Positions 33,828 through 35,281 of a stretch of 35,281 nt of DNA are shown piece by piece. Under the pieces are notes generated by a model that saw only the letters and a program-made list of their open reading frames with translations, was not told where the DNA came from and did no database searches. The stretch comes from Helicobacteraceae bacterium. GTDB taxonomy: Bacteria > Campylobacterota > Campylobacteria > Campylobacterales > Sulfurimonadaceae. Both the position numbers and the translations under genes were made by a program. How positions within the stretch are numbered: position 1 is the first letter of the stretch; the number at the start of each line of letters is the position of its first letter. The stretch is taken from NCBI GenBank assembly GCA_027063225.1, contig JAMOSG010000033.1, forward strand, positions 1 to 35,281. The letters run 5' to 3'.

Positions 33828-35039
33828 TTAGTCCTCTAAAAACTCTTTTTCAAGTGCTATTAAATCCTCAAATTCTTCACGTTTACGAATTAATCTATCT
33901 TTATTGTTTTCAACTGCAACTTCTGCACTACGTCCACGCGTATTATAGTTGCTTGCCATTGTAAAGCCATAAGCACCAGCACTATGAATTACTAATAAAT
34001 CATTATGTTCTAATGGAGGTAAAGGATAGTCTTTTGCAAAAAAATCACCACTTTCACATACAGGACCAACAATATCTACTTCTCTTTCTTCTTCATTAGA
34101 ATTAGTTAAAGCCTCAATTTTATGGTATGCTTTATAAAGTGATGGGCGAAGTAAATCATTCATAGCACCATCTACTACTACAAATTTTTTCTCACCATTT
34201 TGTTTTTCATAAAGTACTTTTGTTAAGAAATATCCTGCATTTGCAGTTAAAAAACGACCAGGCTCACATAAAACAGTTAAATCTAAACCTTTTAATGTTC
34301 CTAAAATAGCTTGTGCATAATCATAAGGTTTAATTGTTTCTTCATCTTTATATGTAATTCCTAAACCGCCACCAATATCAAAAAATTTCAATTCAATATC
34401 TATAGCCTCTAACGAACGTACTAAATCAGCTACAATTTCTGCTGCTTCATAAATTGGTTGCAACTCTGTAAGTTGAGAGCCTATATGAAAATGGATTCCA
34501 ACAGGATCTAAACTTTCAGAATTTTTTGCTTTAATATACATACGTTTTGCAGTATCTAAATCTACACCAAATTTATTATCATGTAAGCCTGTAGAGATAT
34601 AAGGATGTGTTTTTGGATCAATATTTGGATTAACTCTCACACTAATACGTGAAGTTTTACCTAACTCTTTTGCAATAAGTTCTACCCTACCAAGTTCTGC
34701 TTCACTTTCTACGTTAATATATAAAATATCACTCTGTATTGCTTCTGCTATTTCATCATCACGCTTCCCTACACCTGAAAAAATAATTTTATATGGAGGG
34801 ATACCAGCAAGTAACGCACGACGAACTTCACCAATACTTACACAATCTGCTCCTGCCCCAAGCTTTGCAAAATGCTTTACAACACTTAAATTAGAATTAG
34901 CCTTAATTGCATAAGCAACAATTGATTTTCTTGCACGAAAAGCCTCTTTAAGCTCATTATATTGAGCACTCATATAGTCAAAATCATATACATATAAAGG
35001 TGTTTTATATTTATCTGCTAATGCTTTAAAATCAATCAT
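33828..35039 (-). CDS. lysA: Diaminopimelate decarboxylase
   Basis: A 403-residue fold-type III PLP enzyme that decarboxylates meso-diaminopimelate to L-lysine. K46 in YAIKANSN binds PLP. GIHFHIGSQ and FFDIGGGLGI are the phosphate-binding signature, and CEPGRF plus the C-terminal GPVCESGDF and GAYGFTMASNYN regions complete the active site across the dimer. Length is usual. It is the first gene of the operon; the next stop-start gap is six bases. The promoter should lie in the 188-base gap to the 5S gene. Confidence 0.97.
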   Translation of the reverse strand: MIDFKALADKYKTPLYVYDFDYMSAQYNELKEAFRARKSIVAYAIKANSNLSVVKHFAKLGAGADCVSIGEVRRALLAGIPPYKIIFSGVGKRDDEIAEAIQSDILYINVESEAELGRVELIAKELGKTSRISVRVNPNIDPKTHPYISTGLHDNKFGVDLDTAKRMYIKAKNSESLDPVGIHFHIGSQLTELQPIYEAAEIVADLVRSLEAIDIELKFFDIGGGLGITYKDEETIKPYDYAQAILGTLKGLDLTVLCEPGRFLTANAGYFLTKVLYEKQNGEKKFVVVDGAMNDLLRPSLYKAYHKIEALTNSNEEEREVDIVGPVCESGDFFAKDYPLPPLEHNDLLVIHSAGAYGFTMASNYNTRGRSAEVAVENNKDRLIRKREEFEDLIALEKEFLED

Positions 35040-35066
35040 AAAAATATTCCAATACTTTTTTGCTCG

Positions 35067-35089
35067 ATTTTATCTAAAAAGTGCTTATA
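35067..35089 (-). promoter_or_regulatory. Possible promoter -10 region of the lysA-dxs operon
   Basis: On the minus strand two -10-like hexamers, TATAAG (35089-35084) and TAAAAT (35072-35067), stand 28-50 bases upstream of the lysA start. Either could be the vegetative promoter. No -35 box or hairpin is clear. The remaining stretch to the 5S rRNA (to 35230) is purine-rich on the plus strand and shows no gene. Confidence 0.3.
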
Positions 35090-35230
35090 GTATTGTTATG
35101 TTTGAAAATTCTTGAAAAAGTATACAATGTAAAAAAGTGGTGACAATCAAAATCAGAATAAAACAAACAAGATTGAAAAAAAAGAGATAAGTTAAAAAAG
35201 TTTGATTTAAGAAGAAGAGAATAACCGGAG

Positions 35231-35281
35231 CTAGGCGGCGACCTACGTTTCCACACCTGAAAGGTGCAGTATTATCAGCGA
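35231..35281 (-). rRNA. 5S ribosomal RNA, 3' part (cut by window edge)
   Basis: The minus strand reads TCGCTGATAATACTGCACCT, continuing TTCAGGTGTGGAAACGTAGG and TCGCCGCCTAG. This is the conserved 3' portion of bacterial 5S rRNA in Campylobacterota (loop E/helix IV and the closing helix). The 5' part lies outside the window. The exact 3' end is uncertain by a few bases. Orientation indicates that an rRNA operon ends here and lysA follows downstream in the same direction. Confidence 0.85.

Overview
The window looks like a piece of a free-living Campylobacterota (Epsilonproteobacteria) chromosome. The DNA is very AT-rich. The gene order lysA - HAD - pheA - hisC - fliF - fliG - fliH - dxs is, from memory, the same as in Campylobacter jejuni. 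Chemotaxis, cAMP and glycan genes suggest a motile environmental member (Sulfurimonas/Sulfurovum-like), but the genus is an inference.

Layout. (1) 1-126: edge of an insertion sequence, with the first 25 codons of an IS5/HARBI-like transposase on the minus strand. (2) 188-8887, plus strand: a tightly packed seven-gene operon for an unusual surface-glycan sugar: SAF-less NeuB-like synthase, PseG-like hydrolase fused to a SerB-type HAD phosphatase, methyltransferase, polysaccharide pyruvyl transferase, Gfo/Idh oxidoreductase, ATP-grasp ligase and a GH57 glycosidase. A terminator hairpin follows. (3) 8965-9558: small two-pass membrane protein, convergent with (4) 9568-14556, minus strand: a chemosensory operon without CheA, made of a sensorless double-hairpin MCP, a triple-CheW protein, CheB with a degenerate receiver, and CheR. 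(5) 14732-25025, minus strand: a type II toxin-antitoxin pair translationally coupled to recD2, then, from an internal promoter, FecR protein, CHASE2-adenylate cyclase, a large cadherin/FG-GAP lipoprotein and N-carbamoylputrescine amidase. (6) 25152-25385: the scar of a deleted amt-glnK operon. (7) 25491-35039, minus strand: the conserved core operon lysA to dxs. (8) 35231-35281: 3' end of a 5S rRNA gene.

How genes work together. The glycan operon should build or modify a nonulosonic-acid-like sugar; the CMP-transferase and aminotransferases expected of a full pathway are not in the window. The MCP, triple CheW, CheB and CheR proteins look like an accessory sensory array that would have to borrow a CheA from elsewhere. 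FecR, CHASE2-cyclase and the adhesin-like lipoprotein look like an envelope-sensing cAMP module. The lysA-dxs operon combines lysine, phenylalanine, histidine and isoprenoid biosynthesis with the flagellar MS-ring, switch and export genes.

All calls come from reading the sequence; no database search was done.
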